DNA of 64,000 bases. It comes from Gammaproteobacteria bacterium. GTDB taxonomy: Bacteria > Pseudomonadota > Gammaproteobacteria > DSM-16500. A program made the translations under genes and the position numbers. This document shows positions 49,704 to 59,645 of the stretch, piece after piece; position 1 is the first letter of the stretch; every line of letters begins with the position of its first letter. The notes under the pieces were generated by a model. It saw only the letters and a program-made list of their open reading frames with translations. It made no database searches and was not told the DNA's origin. The stretch spans positions 124,001 through 188,000 of the forward strand of contig JAJNBC010000001.1 of assembly GCA_021156085.1 (NCBI GenBank). The letters run 5' to 3'.

Positions 49704-50483
49704 ATGAATTTTAATTTTGAATTAATTTTATTTTATGGGGTTATCATCAGTGGTATTATTTATTTGGCAGATGTTCTCTTTCTAGAAAAAAAACGGCAAC
49801 AGGCACATGTAAAAAAAATGCCGCTCATCGTCGATTACGCTCGTTCGTTTTTCCCTGTCTTACTCCTTGTTTTTTTGTTGCGTTCATTTTTATATGAACC
49901 TTTCCGCATTCCATCTGGTTCATTAAAGCCTACGTTAAATATAGGTGATTTTATTCTTGTTAATAAATTTAATTATGGCATACGGTTACCTGTGATCCAC
50001 AAAAAACTTTATGCGCTGGCGGAACCTCAACGTGGTGATATTATTGTGTTTCGTTGGCCCCCCAATCCATCCATTGATTTTATTAAGCGTGTCATAGGTG
50101 TTCCAGGCGATCATATTAGTTACTTAAATAAGACCCTTTATATTAATGGAAAAAAAGCATCGCAACAATTTGTGAAAAATACTACGGATCAGGATGAGAG
50201 TGGCATGACCGTGGACGTAGTAGAAAAAAAGGAGAATTTATTGGGCTTAACGCATGCTATTTATCAAGTACGAGAGCATCCTAATGATGAGGTCAAAGAT
50301 GTAGTTGTCCCTCCAGGTATGTATTTTGTTATGGGAGATAATCGAGATAATAGTGCAGATAGCCGTTATTGGGGGTTTGTACCGGAACAAAATATTGTGG
50401 GCAAAGCCATGTTGGTGTGGATGAGTTGGGATGGAATAAAATATAATGTACGATGGAATAGAATTGGGAAATTCATTATATGA
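49704..50483 (+). CDS. lepB: Signal peptidase I
   Basis: Membrane protease that removes signal peptides. The 259-residue product has two N-terminal membrane segments (about 5-25 and 49-64), the nucleophile Ser73 in RIPSGSLKPTL, the general base Lys128 in SIDFIKRVIGVPGD and the GDNRDNSADSRYWGFVP box. E. coli LepB is 324 residues; the difference is in loops. The residue after the nucleophile is Leu, where Met is common. Overlaps rnc by 4 bases. Confidence 0.96.
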   Translation: MNFNFELILFYGVIISGIIYLADVLFLEKKRQQAHVKKMPLIVDYARSFFPVLLLVFLLRSFLYEPFRIPSGSLKPTLNIGDFILVNKFNYGIRLPVIHKKLYALAEPQRGDIIVFRWPPNPSIDFIKRVIGVPGDHISYLNKTLYINGKKASQQFVKNTTDQDESGMTVDVVEKKENLLGLTHAIYQVREHPNDEVKDVVVPPGMYFVMGDNRDNSADSRYWGFVPEQNIVGKAMLVWMSWDGIKYNVRWNRIGKFII

Positions 50484-51145
50484 GTGATGAGCTATGCCGT
50501 CATATAGGCCATCAATTTTCAAATGCCACATTGCTAAAGATAGCGTTGACGCATCGCAGTAGCCATGAAATTAATAATGAAAGACTCGAATTTTTAGGTG
50601 ATTCTATCGTTAATTTTGTCATTGCGGAGGCATTATATAATCAATTTCCCAAAGCTCAAGAAGGGGATTTGAGTCGTTGGCGTGCTAGTTTAATTAACCG
50701 GGATACTTTAGGAAATTTAGCGCGTGAATTTAAAATAGGTCGTTTTATACATTTGGGTCATGGCGAATTAAAAAGTGGCGGCAATGAACGTCTCTCTATT
50801 TTATCTTGCACCATGGAAGCCTTAATAGGAGCAATTTATTTAGATGCCGGATTTACTGTAGTTCGAGAGTGTATATTAAGATGGTATGAACCTTTGTTGC
50901 ATAGTTTAACAAAAGCATCTACTTATAAAGATCCTAAAACACAATTGCAAGAATATATGCAAAGCCAGCATAAATCATTACCTTTATATACAGTAGTATC
51001 TGTAGAAGGTGAATCTCATCACCAATTATTTGTAGTAAGTTGTAGCTTGCCTATGTTAGAAAAAGAGACATTGGGAAAGGGTTCAAGCCGCCGACGTGCA
51101 GAACAAGCTGCAGCTGAATTGATGTTGGGAATGATAAAAAAATGA
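50480..51145 (+). CDS. rnc: Ribonuclease III
   Basis: Cleaves double-stranded RNA in rRNA maturation and antisense regulation. The 221-residue product has the catalytic signature NERLEFLGDSIVNFVIAEALY, the second acidic site EALIGAIYLDAGF and a C-terminal double-stranded RNA-binding domain (KTQLQEYMQSQHKSLPLY...GKGSSRRRAEQAAAEL). Overlaps lepB and era by 4 bases each (ATGA). Confidence 0.98.
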   Translation: MSDELCRHIGHQFSNATLLKIALTHRSSHEINNERLEFLGDSIVNFVIAEALYNQFPKAQEGDLSRWRASLINRDTLGNLAREFKIGRFIHLGHGELKSGGNERLSILSCTMEALIGAIYLDAGFTVVRECILRWYEPLLHSLTKASTYKDPKTQLQEYMQSQHKSLPLYTVVSVEGESHHQLFVVSCSLPMLEKETLGKGSSRRRAEQAAAELMLGMIKK

Positions 51146-52032
51146 AACCAATTGAAAAATGTGGTTATGTAGCGATTATTGGACGTCCGAATGTTGGAAA
51201 GTCGACATTATTAAATGATATTATAGGAGAAAAAATAAGTATTATTTCTCCTAAGCCCCAGACCACACGTTGTCAAATTTTAGGTATTAAAACCGTAAAA
51301 AACGTGCAAGCTATCTATATTGATACCCCTGGGTTGCACTCGGCAGAAGCACGCGCTATGAATCGCTATATGAATCGCTTAGCAAATTCTGTGATCGTGG
51401 ATGCAGATGTTATTATTTTTATGGTTGAAGCGCTGCGCTGGTATGAAGAGGATGAGGGTGTATTGGAAAAACTTGAAAAAACAACCGCGCCTGTTATTTT
51501 AGCTATTAATAAAATGGATTTGCTTAAGGATAAGAATCTTTTACTTCCTTTCATTGATCGATTAAAAGATAAATTTTTATTTACACAAATTGTACCCTTG
51601 TCGGTAAAAAAAAGGAAGAATATAGAGGCATTGGAGAAAATAATAAATCAGCTTCTACCGGAAAAACCGCATTTTTTCCTGGAGCAGCAAATAACAGATA
51701 AAGATGAGCATTTTCAAATAGCTGAACTGATTCGCGAAAAAGTGATTCAAATGACTGCGCAAGAAGTTCCTTATTGCACCACTGTGATTATAGATTCTTT
51801 AAAATGGAAAAATAATCTTCTAAACATTAATGCTGTTATTTGGGTAGAGCGAGAGGGGCAAAAGCCAATTATCATAGGGAAAAATGGCGAGAAGTTAAAA
51901 AAAATTGGGACATTGGCAAGAAAAGATATTGAAAAATTATTTGGCACAAAAGTTTTTTTGCGGCTATGGGTTAAAGTAAAAAGTAATTGGACGAATAATG
52001 ATAAATTATTACAGGGGTTGGGATTTGAATAA
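51142..52032 (+). CDS. era: GTPase Era
   Basis: GTPase required for 30S subunit maturation. The 296-residue product has G1 GRPNVGKSTLLND, G3 DTPGLH, G4 NKMD and the C-terminal KH RNA-binding domain (IIGKNGEKLKKIGTLARKDIEKLF). Overlaps rnc by 4 bases; its 3' end holds the recO start. Confidence 0.98.
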   Translation: MKPIEKCGYVAIIGRPNVGKSTLLNDIIGEKISIISPKPQTTRCQILGIKTVKNVQAIYIDTPGLHSAEARAMNRYMNRLANSVIVDADVIIFMVEALRWYEEDEGVLEKLEKTTAPVILAINKMDLLKDKNLLLPFIDRLKDKFLFTQIVPLSVKKRKNIEALEKIINQLLPEKPHFFLEQQITDKDEHFQIAELIREKVIQMTAQEVPYCTTVIIDSLKWKNNLLNINAVIWVEREGQKPIIIGKNGEKLKKIGTLARKDIEKLFGTKVFLRLWVKVKSNWTNNDKLLQGLGFE

Positions 52033-52732
52033 GATCACCTTGCAGCCTGCGTTTATTTTACATCGCCGTGCTTATCGCGAAACTAGCTTATTATTAGATC
52101 TATTTACCGAATCTTATGGTCGTATTTCTCTCATTGCGCGTGGTGTACGAGGTCATCGTTCAAGATTACGCTCTTTATTACAACCTTTTGTGCCCTTATT
52201 AATCTCTTGGCAAGGCAAATCGGAATTAATGTTGCTCAATGCCGCGGAAAACAATGGAGCACCTTTTCAGCTTCGGGGTGATTGTCTGCTGAGTGGGTTT
52301 TATTTGAATGAGCTCCTGATGCGTGTATTACCCAAACAGGATCCTCATCCCCCGCTTTATACTATTTATCATGATACCCTGTTAGAATTGCAATCAGGTA
52401 TGCTGCAGCAACACACTCTGCGGTTATTTGAAAAAAAGCTTTTAGCAGAGCTAGGCTATGGCTTACAGTTACAATATGATTTCTCGACAGGCGAGAAAGT
52501 AGTAGCAGAACAATTTTATCTATTTTATCCTGAGCAAGGGTTTAAGCGTTCTGCATCTTATGCAGGAGAGAAGATGCAATTTAAGGGAAAAAGTTTATTG
52601 GCTTTGGCCGAGGAAGAATTTCCTGATGAAGAATGTAGGCGTGATGCAAAACGTTTAATGCGTATTGCTCTCGCATCTTTGCTAGGCTTAAGCTTTTTAC
52701 ATAGTCGCAAGTTATTTACAGAGGTGCAATGA
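52025..52732 (+). CDS. recO: DNA repair protein RecO
   Basis: Recombination mediator that loads RecA with RecR. The product of about 235 residues has the OB-fold N-terminus ([38 protein letters not shown]) and a helical C-terminal domain. TTG 52025 was chosen because AGGGG lies 7 bases upstream and it matches the family start; the in-frame ATG at 51998 is inside era and adds nine unrelated residues. Overlaps pdxJ by 4 bases. Confidence 0.93.
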   Translation: MNKITLQPAFILHRRAYRETSLLLDLFTESYGRISLIARGVRGHRSRLRSLLQPFVPLLISWQGKSELMLLNAAENNGAPFQLRGDCLLSGFYLNELLMRVLPKQDPHPPLYTIYHDTLLELQSGMLQQHTLRLFEKKLLAELGYGLQLQYDFSTGEKVVAEQFYLFYPEQGFKRSASYAGEKMQFKGKSLLALAEEEFPDEECRRDAKRLMRIALASLLGLSFLHSRKLFTEVQ

Positions 52733-53469
52733 TGAAACATCAGTCTATTTTACTTGGTGTTAATATTGATCATGTGGCCACATTGCGTCAAATGCGTCAT
52801 ATGAGTTATCCAGACCCTGTAGAGGCAGCAAGTGCTGCGGAAAAAAGCGGAGCGGATGGAATTACCGTACATTTGCGCGAAGACCGCCGCCATATTCAAG
52901 AATATGATGTAGAACGAATTCAAAAAATCATCTCAACGAGGCTGAATTTAGAAATGGCAGTAGTTGAACCGATGTTAAAGTTTGCCGAAAAAATATGTCC
53001 AGTCCATTGTTGTTTTGTACCGGAAAAACGTGAGGAATTAACCACTGAAGGTGGGTTAGATGTGATTTCTGAGGAAGGGCGTATACGTGATGCTTGTCAA
53101 CGTTTAATGGCGAAGGGTTTGCATGTCTCTTTATTCGTTGATCCTGATCTCAGGCAAATTGAAGCAGCCTTGCGGTGCAACGCTTCCATTATTGAAATTC
53201 ATACGGGATCTTATGCCGAAGCAAAAACCACTAAAGAGAGGGATGAAGAATTACAGCGTATCATGAAAGCTGCACAATTTGCTAAACAAGCCGGTTTAAT
53301 GGTAAATGCCGGGCATGGTTTAAATTATCAAAATGTACAAAGCATTGCTCGTATTCCAGAAATAAATGAATTAAATATTGGTCATGGCATTATTGCACGC
53401 GCTGTTTTTATTGGCCTAGAAAATGCTGTTCGAGAAATGAAGCATTTAATGGTGGAAGCACGCGCATGA
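52729..53469 (+). CDS. pdxJ: Pyridoxine 5'-phosphate synthase
   Basis: Condenses 1-deoxyxylulose-5-phosphate with aminoacetone phosphate to give pyridoxine 5'-phosphate. The 246-residue TIM barrel shows [45 protein letters not shown] and [11 protein letters not shown]. The start is ATG 52729 or the next ATG at 52732. recO-pdxJ is conserved, but the usual acpS does not follow. Confidence 0.97.
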   Translation: MMKHQSILLGVNIDHVATLRQMRHMSYPDPVEAASAAEKSGADGITVHLREDRRHIQEYDVERIQKIISTRLNLEMAVVEPMLKFAEKICPVHCCFVPEKREELTTEGGLDVISEEGRIRDACQRLMAKGLHVSLFVDPDLRQIEAALRCNASIIEIHTGSYAEAKTTKERDEELQRIMKAAQFAKQAGLMVNAGHGLNYQNVQSIARIPEINELNIGHGIIARAVFIGLENAVREMKHLMVEARA

Positions 53470-54881
53470 TTCGCACACGGTTTTCTCCGAGTCCTACAGG
53501 CTTGATCCATCTAGGGAATGCCCGCGCCGCTCTTTTTAGTGCTTTGTTTGCGATAAAAAATCAAGGCGTTTTTATTTTAAGAATAGAGGATACCGATCAA
53601 TCGCGGTCGGAGCATCAATTTACGGATTTATTGCAAGACGATTTGAAATGGTTGGGCGTGCATTGGCAGGAAGGCCCTCAAGTTGAAGGCCCTCAGGGCC
53701 CTTATTGGCAATCTAAACGACATGAAATTTATAGTCATTATTATCGGCAGCTGGAAGAAACAGGCCATGCCTATTCTTGTTTCTGTACTGATCAAGAGCT
53801 CGCCCTTAATCGCAAAATTCAATTGTCCCGCGGCCAAGCGCCCCGTTATGCTGGGACTTGTCGAGGGCTGAGCAAAGAAGAAGTTGCTAAGCGTATAGCG
53901 GAAGGGCGTATGCCTGCACTGCGTTTTCAGGTCCCGCCTCATACCCCTATTCAGTTTGTCGATCTCGTAAAAGGGCCGCAGCATTTTAATAGCGATGATA
54001 TTGGCGATTTTATTATTCGCCGTGCGGATGGAAGTTCCTCTTTTATGTTTTGCAATGCTATTGATGATTCTCTCATGGGGGTGACCCACGTATTACGGGG
54101 TGAAGATCATTTAGCTAACACACCCCGTCAGTTGATGATTTTAGAATCATTACATATGCGTGCTGCACAATATGGCCATTTATCCTTGATTACCGGAGAG
54201 GATGGTGCGCCATTATCAAAGCGTCATGGTAGTTTTAGCTTGCATGATTTACGTGAAAAAGGGTATTTACCCCGAGCTATGCTCAATTATCTAGCGCGTT
54301 TAAGTCATGCCTATGATGAGCAAAAACTCCTGAATCTCCCCGAATTAGCGACCCATTTTCATTTGGAAAAGCTAAGTCGTGCTTCGGCGCGATTTGATTT
54401 ACATCAATTGATGCACTGGCAAAAAGAAGCTGTGCTGGCGTTAACACCAGCAGAAGTTTGGGAGTGGGTAGGTAAAGATTTTCAAGAGACTATTCCAAAA
54501 GATAAGCAGAGCTTATTTATAAAACTCTTACAAGAAAATATTCTTTTTCCTGAGGAAGCCAGGAAATGGAAGGCTATTTTATTTCAACAGGAGTTAAAGT
54601 GGACGGAAGAGCAACGCCTTGTTTTGCAAACTCGAGGAGAAGCGTTTTTTGTTGCCGCACAAAAAGCGGTGCAGCGGTATGGTACAGATTTAAAATCTGT
54701 TTTGGATGAATTAAAAGCGCAGTTTAATATAGCTGGAAAGAATTTATTTATGCCTATCCGGATTGCACTTACTGCGCAGGATCATGGGCCAGAGCTATTG
54801 CATATTGTGACCCTGCTCGGTACGGCGGAAGTATTAGTACGCTTTGAAAAAGCGAAAGCAATCAGAGAAAAAGAATGTTAA
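53466..54881 (+). CDS. gltX: Glutamyl-tRNA synthetase
   Basis: Class I synthetase. The 471-residue product has the HIGH-type motif [16 protein letters not shown], a Cys-rich zinc-binding-like segment (CFCTDQEL...GTCRG), the ATP motif LSKRHGS and a C-terminal anticodon-binding helical domain. Overlaps pdxJ by 4 bases and cysS by 7. Whether it also charges tRNA-Gln cannot be told from the window. Confidence 0.96.
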   Translation: MIRTRFSPSPTGLIHLGNARAALFSALFAIKNQGVFILRIEDTDQSRSEHQFTDLLQDDLKWLGVHWQEGPQVEGPQGPYWQSKRHEIYSHYYRQLEETGHAYSCFCTDQELALNRKIQLSRGQAPRYAGTCRGLSKEEVAKRIAEGRMPALRFQVPPHTPIQFVDLVKGPQHFNSDDIGDFIIRRADGSSSFMFCNAIDDSLMGVTHVLRGEDHLANTPRQLMILESLHMRAAQYGHLSLITGEDGAPLSKRHGSFSLHDLREKGYLPRAMLNYLARLSHAYDEQKLLNLPELATHFHLEKLSRASARFDLHQLMHWQKEAVLALTPAEVWEWVGKDFQETIPKDKQSLFIKLLQENILFPEEARKWKAILFQQELKWTEEQRLVLQTRGEAFFVAAQKAVQRYGTDLKSVLDELKAQFNIAGKNLFMPIRIALTAQDHGPELLHIVTLLGTAEVLVRFEKAKAIREKEC

Positions 54882-56242
54882 AAATATATAATAGCATGAC
54901 CCAAAAAAAGGAATTTTTTCAGCCTTTGCACCCAGGTAAAATTAATATTTATGTCTGTGGCCCTACTGTTTACGATTTTTGTCATATCGGCAACGGTCGT
55001 ACTTATGCTGTATTTGATGTGATTATTCGCTATTTACGTTGGCGCGGCTATGAAGTGACTTATGTACGCAACATCACCGATATTGACGATAAAATTATTA
55101 AGCGAGCTAATGACAACAAAGAAGCTTTCTCTACCGTGGTTGAACGATTTACAGCAGCCATGCATGAAGATTTTAGTAAATTAGGTTTATTATCGCCTGA
55201 TCATGAACCCCGTGTAACCGATTATCTTCCATCCATTATTCGTTTGATTGAGAAATTAATTAATAATAATTATGCGTATGTGGCGAATAATGGAGATGTT
55301 TATTATGACGTACGTCAATTTAAAAATTATGGTTGTCTTTCTCATCATTTGATTGATCAATTGGAAAGCGGTGCACGCGTAGAAATCAGTGATATTAAGC
55401 GTGATCCTCTGGATTTTGTATTATGGAAAATAGCTAAGCCAGGAGAGCCTACGTGGGCCTCTCCTTGGGGAGCCGGTCGTCCAGGTTGGCATATTGAGTG
55501 TTCCGCCATGTCAATGGATTTATTGGGTGAGCGATTTGATTTACATGGTGGAGGAAAAGATTTAATTTTTCCTCATCATGAGAATGAAATTGCGCAATCC
55601 GAAGCAGCGACTCAGGAAAAATTTGTAAATATCTGGATGCATGCAGGCTATTTGCAAATTGAGAAAGAGAAAATGTCGAAATCGCTTGGGAATTTTTTTA
55701 CCATAAGAGATTTATTACAAAATAATAAACCCGAAGTATTACGTTATTTTATGATTAGCAGCCATTATCGTAGCCCTGTAAATTACTCTAATCAAGCCCT
55801 CCTACAGGCCCATAAGGCACTTGAAAGGTTTTATAATGCCTTACGTGGGTTGCCAGCGGCAGAAGCACCTTTTGAAAGCGATTTTGAAAAGAGATTTATT
55901 GCAGCAATGGATGATGATTTTAATACCCCGGTGGCCTTTGCATTATTATTTGAATTAACCCATGAAATACAGCGTTTACGGGATAAAGAAATAGCATTAG
56001 CCGCTCAGTACGGTGCTTTATTGAGATTACTGGGCAGTGTATTCGGTATTTTACAGGATGATCCCGATTGTTTTCTGCAGAGTCGGGAAGATACGTTTGT
56101 TATTGAAACGTTGATTTCTGCGCGTAACCAAGCACGTGTCGATAAAAACTGGGCTGAAGCAGATCGTATTCGTGCTCAATTAGCTGCGATGTCCATTGAA
56201 GTAGAAGATACGGTTTCTGGAACAAAGTGGAAGCAATCTTAA
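54875..56242 (+). CDS. cysS: Cysteinyl-tRNA synthetase
   Basis: Class I synthetase. The 455-residue product (E. coli 461) has the zinc ligand in YVCGPTVYDFCHIGNGRT, WHIECSAMS and HHENEIAQSEA, the KMSKSLGNF motif and a C-terminal anticodon domain. It closes the overlapped series lepB-rnc-era-recO-pdxJ-gltX-cysS. Confidence 0.97.
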   Translation: MLKIYNSMTQKKEFFQPLHPGKINIYVCGPTVYDFCHIGNGRTYAVFDVIIRYLRWRGYEVTYVRNITDIDDKIIKRANDNKEAFSTVVERFTAAMHEDFSKLGLLSPDHEPRVTDYLPSIIRLIEKLINNNYAYVANNGDVYYDVRQFKNYGCLSHHLIDQLESGARVEISDIKRDPLDFVLWKIAKPGEPTWASPWGAGRPGWHIECSAMSMDLLGERFDLHGGGKDLIFPHHENEIAQSEAATQEKFVNIWMHAGYLQIEKEKMSKSLGNFFTIRDLLQNNKPEVLRYFMISSHYRSPVNYSNQALLQAHKALERFYNALRGLPAAEAPFESDFEKRFIAAMDDDFNTPVAFALLFELTHEIQRLRDKEIALAAQYGALLRLLGSVFGILQDDPDCFLQSREDTFVIETLISARNQARVDKNWAEADRIRAQLAAMSIEVEDTVSGTKWKQS

Positions 56243-56355
56243 TTTTTAGATAAGGATTACGATAAAAGTCTTTACGCTGTACTTTTTTTTTAATATAGTT
56301 AAAACGATTTTTTATATGATATAAAAGTATAAATTTTTTTAACAGGAGCAATACA

Positions 56356-56829
56356 ATGAGAAATACATTAATAATAGGTTTAGGACTAGCGATTTCTTTA
56401 GGCTCAGCCGCTTTTGCAGATGAACTTATTACTCTCAATCCAATAGATATTACTACAGGCGAAATTGGGTATCTTAAATTACTTAACAATGATGGTAGGG
56501 CGCTTTCTAAAAAGATCACTTATCAACTAGATTGTGATCTTGTAGCTGATGGAGATAAGATGTCATTTGAGTTAAAGCAATACTATAATAATTGCGGACA
56601 AATCAATCTCACCTATAAGAATACCTCTAGAGGAGGCCAAGATGGATTTTTAAATGGGATTTTCTATACTAAGGAAGCCCATCTTACTATTCATCATGTG
56701 GTTTATAATGGATATACGACTATCGGTCCTGCTGATTCTATTTCCATTGAAAATAAAGGCAACAATGATAGCTATGGTACATTACATGTTAAAAATTGCC
56801 AGCTCACTGTTGAGGCGGCGTCATCATAA
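56356..56829 (+). CDS. Small secreted protein of unknown function
   Basis: Not recognised. The 157-residue product has a clear signal peptide (MRNTLIIGLGLAISLGSAAFA, cut cited in parts; cleavage after SAAFA). The mature part of about 136 residues looks beta-rich, with three Cys (QLDCDL, NNCGQ, KNCQL) spaced as if for disulfides in the periplasm or outside. GGAG precedes the ATG. The upstream region is very AT-rich. A hairpin terminator follows. Confidence 0.75.
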   Translation: MRNTLIIGLGLAISLGSAAFADELITLNPIDITTGEIGYLKLLNNDGRALSKKITYQLDCDLVADGDKMSFELKQYYNNCGQINLTYKNTSRGGQDGFLNGIFYTKEAHLTIHHVVYNGYTTIGPADSISIENKGNNDSYGTLHVKNCQLTVEAASS

Positions 56830-56840
56830 ATATAGAGGTA

Positions 56841-56876
56841 GGGCTTGCTGTAATTTTTGAGGTAAATAGCAAGCCC
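56841..56876 (+). terminator. Hairpin after the small secreted protein gene
   Basis: GGGCTTGCT and AGCAAGCCC (56841-56849, 56868-56876) form a perfect 9-bp stem with an 18-base loop. A T7 run comes only 14 bases later, so termination is probable but not textbook. It lies 12 bases after the stop. Confidence 0.55.
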
Positions 56877-56933
56877 CCTAAGCGTGGAGTTTTTTTAGAA
56901 CTCTATCATTGTGAGTAGTGAGGAGAAATCATC

Positions 56934-57548
56934 TTGAAAAAGATTGTCCTGAATATTGGATGTACATTATGTTTATTGGGTACGATGACAGGGGTCAAAG
57001 CAGAGATGCCACTTCCTGTAGGTTGGTATCTGGAGGGGAATATAGGTTTTTCTAAAGCTACCAGTAAATCTTATCCCGGGGTTTCTTCAGTGAAAAATAC
57101 CGGCAAAGGGTGGGGCCTTAATGTAGGTTATAAATTTACGCCTTATTTGGGTTTAGAGGCTGGATTCGCTCGATATGCTCCTACACGCTTAAATTCTCCC
57201 ATACAAACAGTGGCCCGAGATAGCCACACATCTTATGATATTGCTGGTAAGGGTATATTACCTGTCGCTTGTTCTGGCCTTGAATTGTTCGCTAAGCTAG
57301 GCGTAGCAAGAATTAATTCTCAAATAGGTGTAATTGATTCGAGTGGCGCATCTGCGTATGGTTTAGCTTTCAATACTTCGGCACAATCTTCCACGGGATT
57401 GTATGCAGGTGTTGGCGCAGACTATTCTTTTACTCCTAGTATGGCTGCCAATGTTCAATGGAGCGTAGCTAAAGGCAATAGTAAGACAGGGAACTTGCAG
57501 TTATTGTCAGTAGGCCTTTCTTATATTATTGATCCTAATTTTACCTAG
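56934..57548 (+). CDS. Outer-membrane beta-barrel protein (OmpA/OmpW-like)
   Basis: The 204-residue product has a signal peptide ending about VKAE, then alternating strands with aromatic ends ([62 protein letters not shown]), the pattern of an eight-stranded barrel of the PF13505 type. The start is TTG 56934 with AGGAG 8 bases upstream. The role (porin, adhesin or structural) is not known. hemF follows within 5 bases. Confidence 0.85.
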   Translation: MKKIVLNIGCTLCLLGTMTGVKAEMPLPVGWYLEGNIGFSKATSKSYPGVSSVKNTGKGWGLNVGYKFTPYLGLEAGFARYAPTRLNSPIQTVARDSHTSYDIAGKGILPVACSGLELFAKLGVARINSQIGVIDSSGASAYGLAFNTSAQSSTGLYAGVGADYSFTPSMAANVQWSVAKGNSKTGNLQLLSVGLSYIIDPNFT

Positions 57549-57552
57549 GAAC

Positions 57553-58467
57553 ATGATCATAGACATAGGTAAAACCGTCAGGATTGTAAAAAATTATTTA
57601 CTCGATTTGCAGAATCGTCTTTGTCTTTTTTTAGAAAACGAAGATGGCGAATCTAAATTTATAGAAGATAAATGGGAATATAAAGAAAAAGGTGGTGGGT
57701 TAACGCGTATCCTGACAGAGGGAGCTGTTATTGAAAAAGCCGGTGTTAATTTTTCCCACATCTCTGGAAAGCAGCTTCCTCCTGCAGCTACATTAAGTCG
57801 TCCAGAATACGAGGAACATTCTTTTCAGGCGATGGGTGTTTCCTTAGTTATCCATCCGCTTAACCCCTATGTACCTACTTCGCATATGAATGTGAGATGG
57901 GTGGTAGTAGAAAAAACAGATGGCTCTGTGCATTGGTGGTTTGGGGGCGGCTTGGATTTAACGCCTTATTATGGTTTTGAGGAAGATTGTAAACATTGGC
58001 ACGCTGTCGCGAAAAAGATGTGTGCACCCTTTGGAGTGGATATTTATCCCCGATTTAAAAAATGGTGTGATGATTATTTTTATTTACGCCATCGTAGAGA
58101 GCCCCGTGGTATCGGTGGGTTATTTTACGACGATTTAAATGAATGGGGTTTTGAGCCTTCTTTTGCTTTTATGCAGTCGGTTGGCGATCATTTTATTGAG
58201 GCTTATCAACCTATTCTGGCACGCCGTAAGCACAGGCCTTTTGGAGAACGCGAAAAAGACTTTCAATATTATCGTCGCGGTCGTTATGTAGAATATAATT
58301 TGCTCTATGATCGGGGTACTTTATTTGGGTTACAGTCTGATGGTCGTGCAGAATCTATACTGATGTCCTTGCCTCCTCGGGTAGCTTGGAAGTACAATTG
58401 GCAGCCAGAACCGGGTAGCCAGGAAGAGGCATTATATAAACGGTTTTTAGTACCTCGCGAGTGGTAA
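57553..58467 (+). CDS. hemF: Oxygen-dependent coproporphyrinogen III oxidase
   Basis: Aerobic haem-pathway enzyme. The 304-residue product (E. coli 299) shows [62 protein letters not shown] and [18 protein letters not shown]. The ATG at 57553 follows TAGGAAC, so ribosome binding is close; an in-frame TTG at 57529 within the barrel gene is an alternative. Probably co-transcribed with the barrel gene. Confidence 0.96.
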   Translation: MIIDIGKTVRIVKNYLLDLQNRLCLFLENEDGESKFIEDKWEYKEKGGGLTRILTEGAVIEKAGVNFSHISGKQLPPAATLSRPEYEEHSFQAMGVSLVIHPLNPYVPTSHMNVRWVVVEKTDGSVHWWFGGGLDLTPYYGFEEDCKHWHAVAKKMCAPFGVDIYPRFKKWCDDYFYLRHRREPRGIGGLFYDDLNEWGFEPSFAFMQSVGDHFIEAYQPILARRKHRPFGEREKDFQYYRRGRYVEYNLLYDRGTLFGLQSDGRAESILMSLPPRVAWKYNWQPEPGSQEEALYKRFLVPREW

Positions 58468-58583
58468 GGCTATTAAATAAAAGAGTAGGGGAAATATCAA
58501 TAAGTTCGAAAATAGTGGTAGCATAACCTGCTATTTAGTATTAAATTAAACCTGTAAATTTTATATCAATTAGGAGAAAGTGA

Positions 58584-58877
58584 ATGAAAGTTAAAATGTT
58601 AGGCGCTGTGGTGGTTTCTCTTTTGTTAACGGTATCGTTTACTTCTGCGGCCCCAGTATCATCGAATTCGCAACTTATTGCTGATGATTCCATCAACACT
58701 CCAACCTCGGATGCTACTGCGAATCCTGGTGTAATGGACAATAATTCCACCAACCCTATGGCAGCACCAAGCGATCCCACGAATGGTGCAGCTTCTATGA
58801 ATGGCACGGGAGATTCTAGCCCGGCGGGCAGCGATGAAGAGAGTCAAGATCAAGCTACGGGTGATAATGATTATTAA
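58584..58877 (+). CDS. Small secreted low-complexity protein
   Basis: Not recognised. The 97-residue product has a signal peptide (MKVKMLGAVVVSLLLTV, then SFTSAA) and a mature part rich in Ser, Asn, Asp, Thr, Pro and Gly (NNSTNPMAAPSDPTNGAAS), ending acidic. It is probably unfolded and extracytoplasmic. AGGAGAAAG lies before the ATG. There is no homology to suggest a function. Confidence 0.7.
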   Translation: MKVKMLGAVVVSLLLTVSFTSAAPVSSNSQLIADDSINTPTSDATANPGVMDNNSTNPMAAPSDPTNGAASMNGTGDSSPAGSDEESQDQATGDNDY

Positions 58878-58894
58878 TAAGTTTGTTATACGGT

Positions 58895-59016
58895 ATCATC
58901 CTGCGCGTAGCGAAGGATCATTATTCAATTCATTGATTGAAAGGTTAATGCGAGCATAATAGCGAAGAATTACTGCATTTATTTGTAGTCGATCCTTCGC
59001 TTGCGTTCCAGATGAT
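58895..59016. repeat. Inverted pair of a REP-like element
   Basis: The left copy ATCATCCTGCGCGTAGC-GAAGGATC (58895-58919) and the right copy (58991-59016, GATCCTTCGCTTGCGTTCC-AGATGAT) are imperfect inverted repeats. Both match the widespread intergenic sequence TCATCCTGAGCGTAGC-GAAGGATC. The 70 bases between them hold nothing recognisable. It lies between the small secreted gene and the convergent SEC-C gene, and could act as a transcript end or a mobile miniature element. Confidence 0.65.
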
Positions 59017-59087
59017 AGAGAAGGGCTTCAAGGAGGAAATAGGATTGAGGATACGCACGTTTCCGGTGATTCTTTGTTCGTAAAAAT

Positions 59088-59573
59088 TTATCCTCCTTGC
59101 CCGCAACATTTTTTAAATTTTTTTTCACTCCCACAAGGACATGGATCGTTGCGTCTCGCTTTGGGCGTAGAATGAATAGGGGTGTTGGCACTAGGATGTT
59201 TGCCATCTACATAGTACCATTTTCCATCTTTACGATGGAATTCACTCAATTCTTGCAGTTGTTCAGTAGTGCCCTTTTTGGTATATTTTGCAATAAATTC
59301 TACAAACCCGTTATTATCTTGCATGCCTGTGCGCAGCACTTCAAGCCCAAGCCATTGGATGTGTCGAGCCCAGTTTTCAGTTTCCCGAGGGTTAAAATTT
59401 TTAGCCGCAGCGCCCCGCATGGTGCGCCCAATATAATCAATATGCAGTAAGGTATAAGCAGTATAGCGTGAACGCATGAGCTGCTCTGGTGTGGCAGGTA
59501 GCGCTTTTCCCTCAATAAATAAACCGCAACATTCGCTGTAAGATTTACCAGACCCACAAGGACAGGCTTCCAT
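59088..59573 (-). CDS. YchJ-family protein with two SEC-C motifs
   Basis: The 161-residue product has a SEC-C zinc motif at each end (CPCGSGKSYSECCG and CPCGSEKKFKKCC) flanking a YchJ/NTF2-like domain (PEQLMRSRYTAYTLLHIDYI, WLGLEVLRT, FVEFIAKYTKKG). The function is unknown; SEC-C motifs bind zinc and protein partners. ATG 59573 (MEACPCG) was chosen because GGCGG lies 7 bases upstream; in-frame ATGs at 59579 and 59621 are alternatives. Confidence 0.87.
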   Translation of the reverse strand: MEACPCGSGKSYSECCGLFIEGKALPATPEQLMRSRYTAYTLLHIDYIGRTMRGAAAKNFNPRETENWARHIQWLGLEVLRTGMQDNNGFVEFIAKYTKKGTTEQLQELSEFHRKDGKWYYVDGKHPSANTPIHSTPKARRNDPCPCGSEKKFKKCCGQGG

Positions 59574-59645
59574 AAACATACCGCCAGAATTAAAATCAAT
59601 GTTATCATCACCATACAGCATTTAGCGCAGTAGGTAAATGATAAA

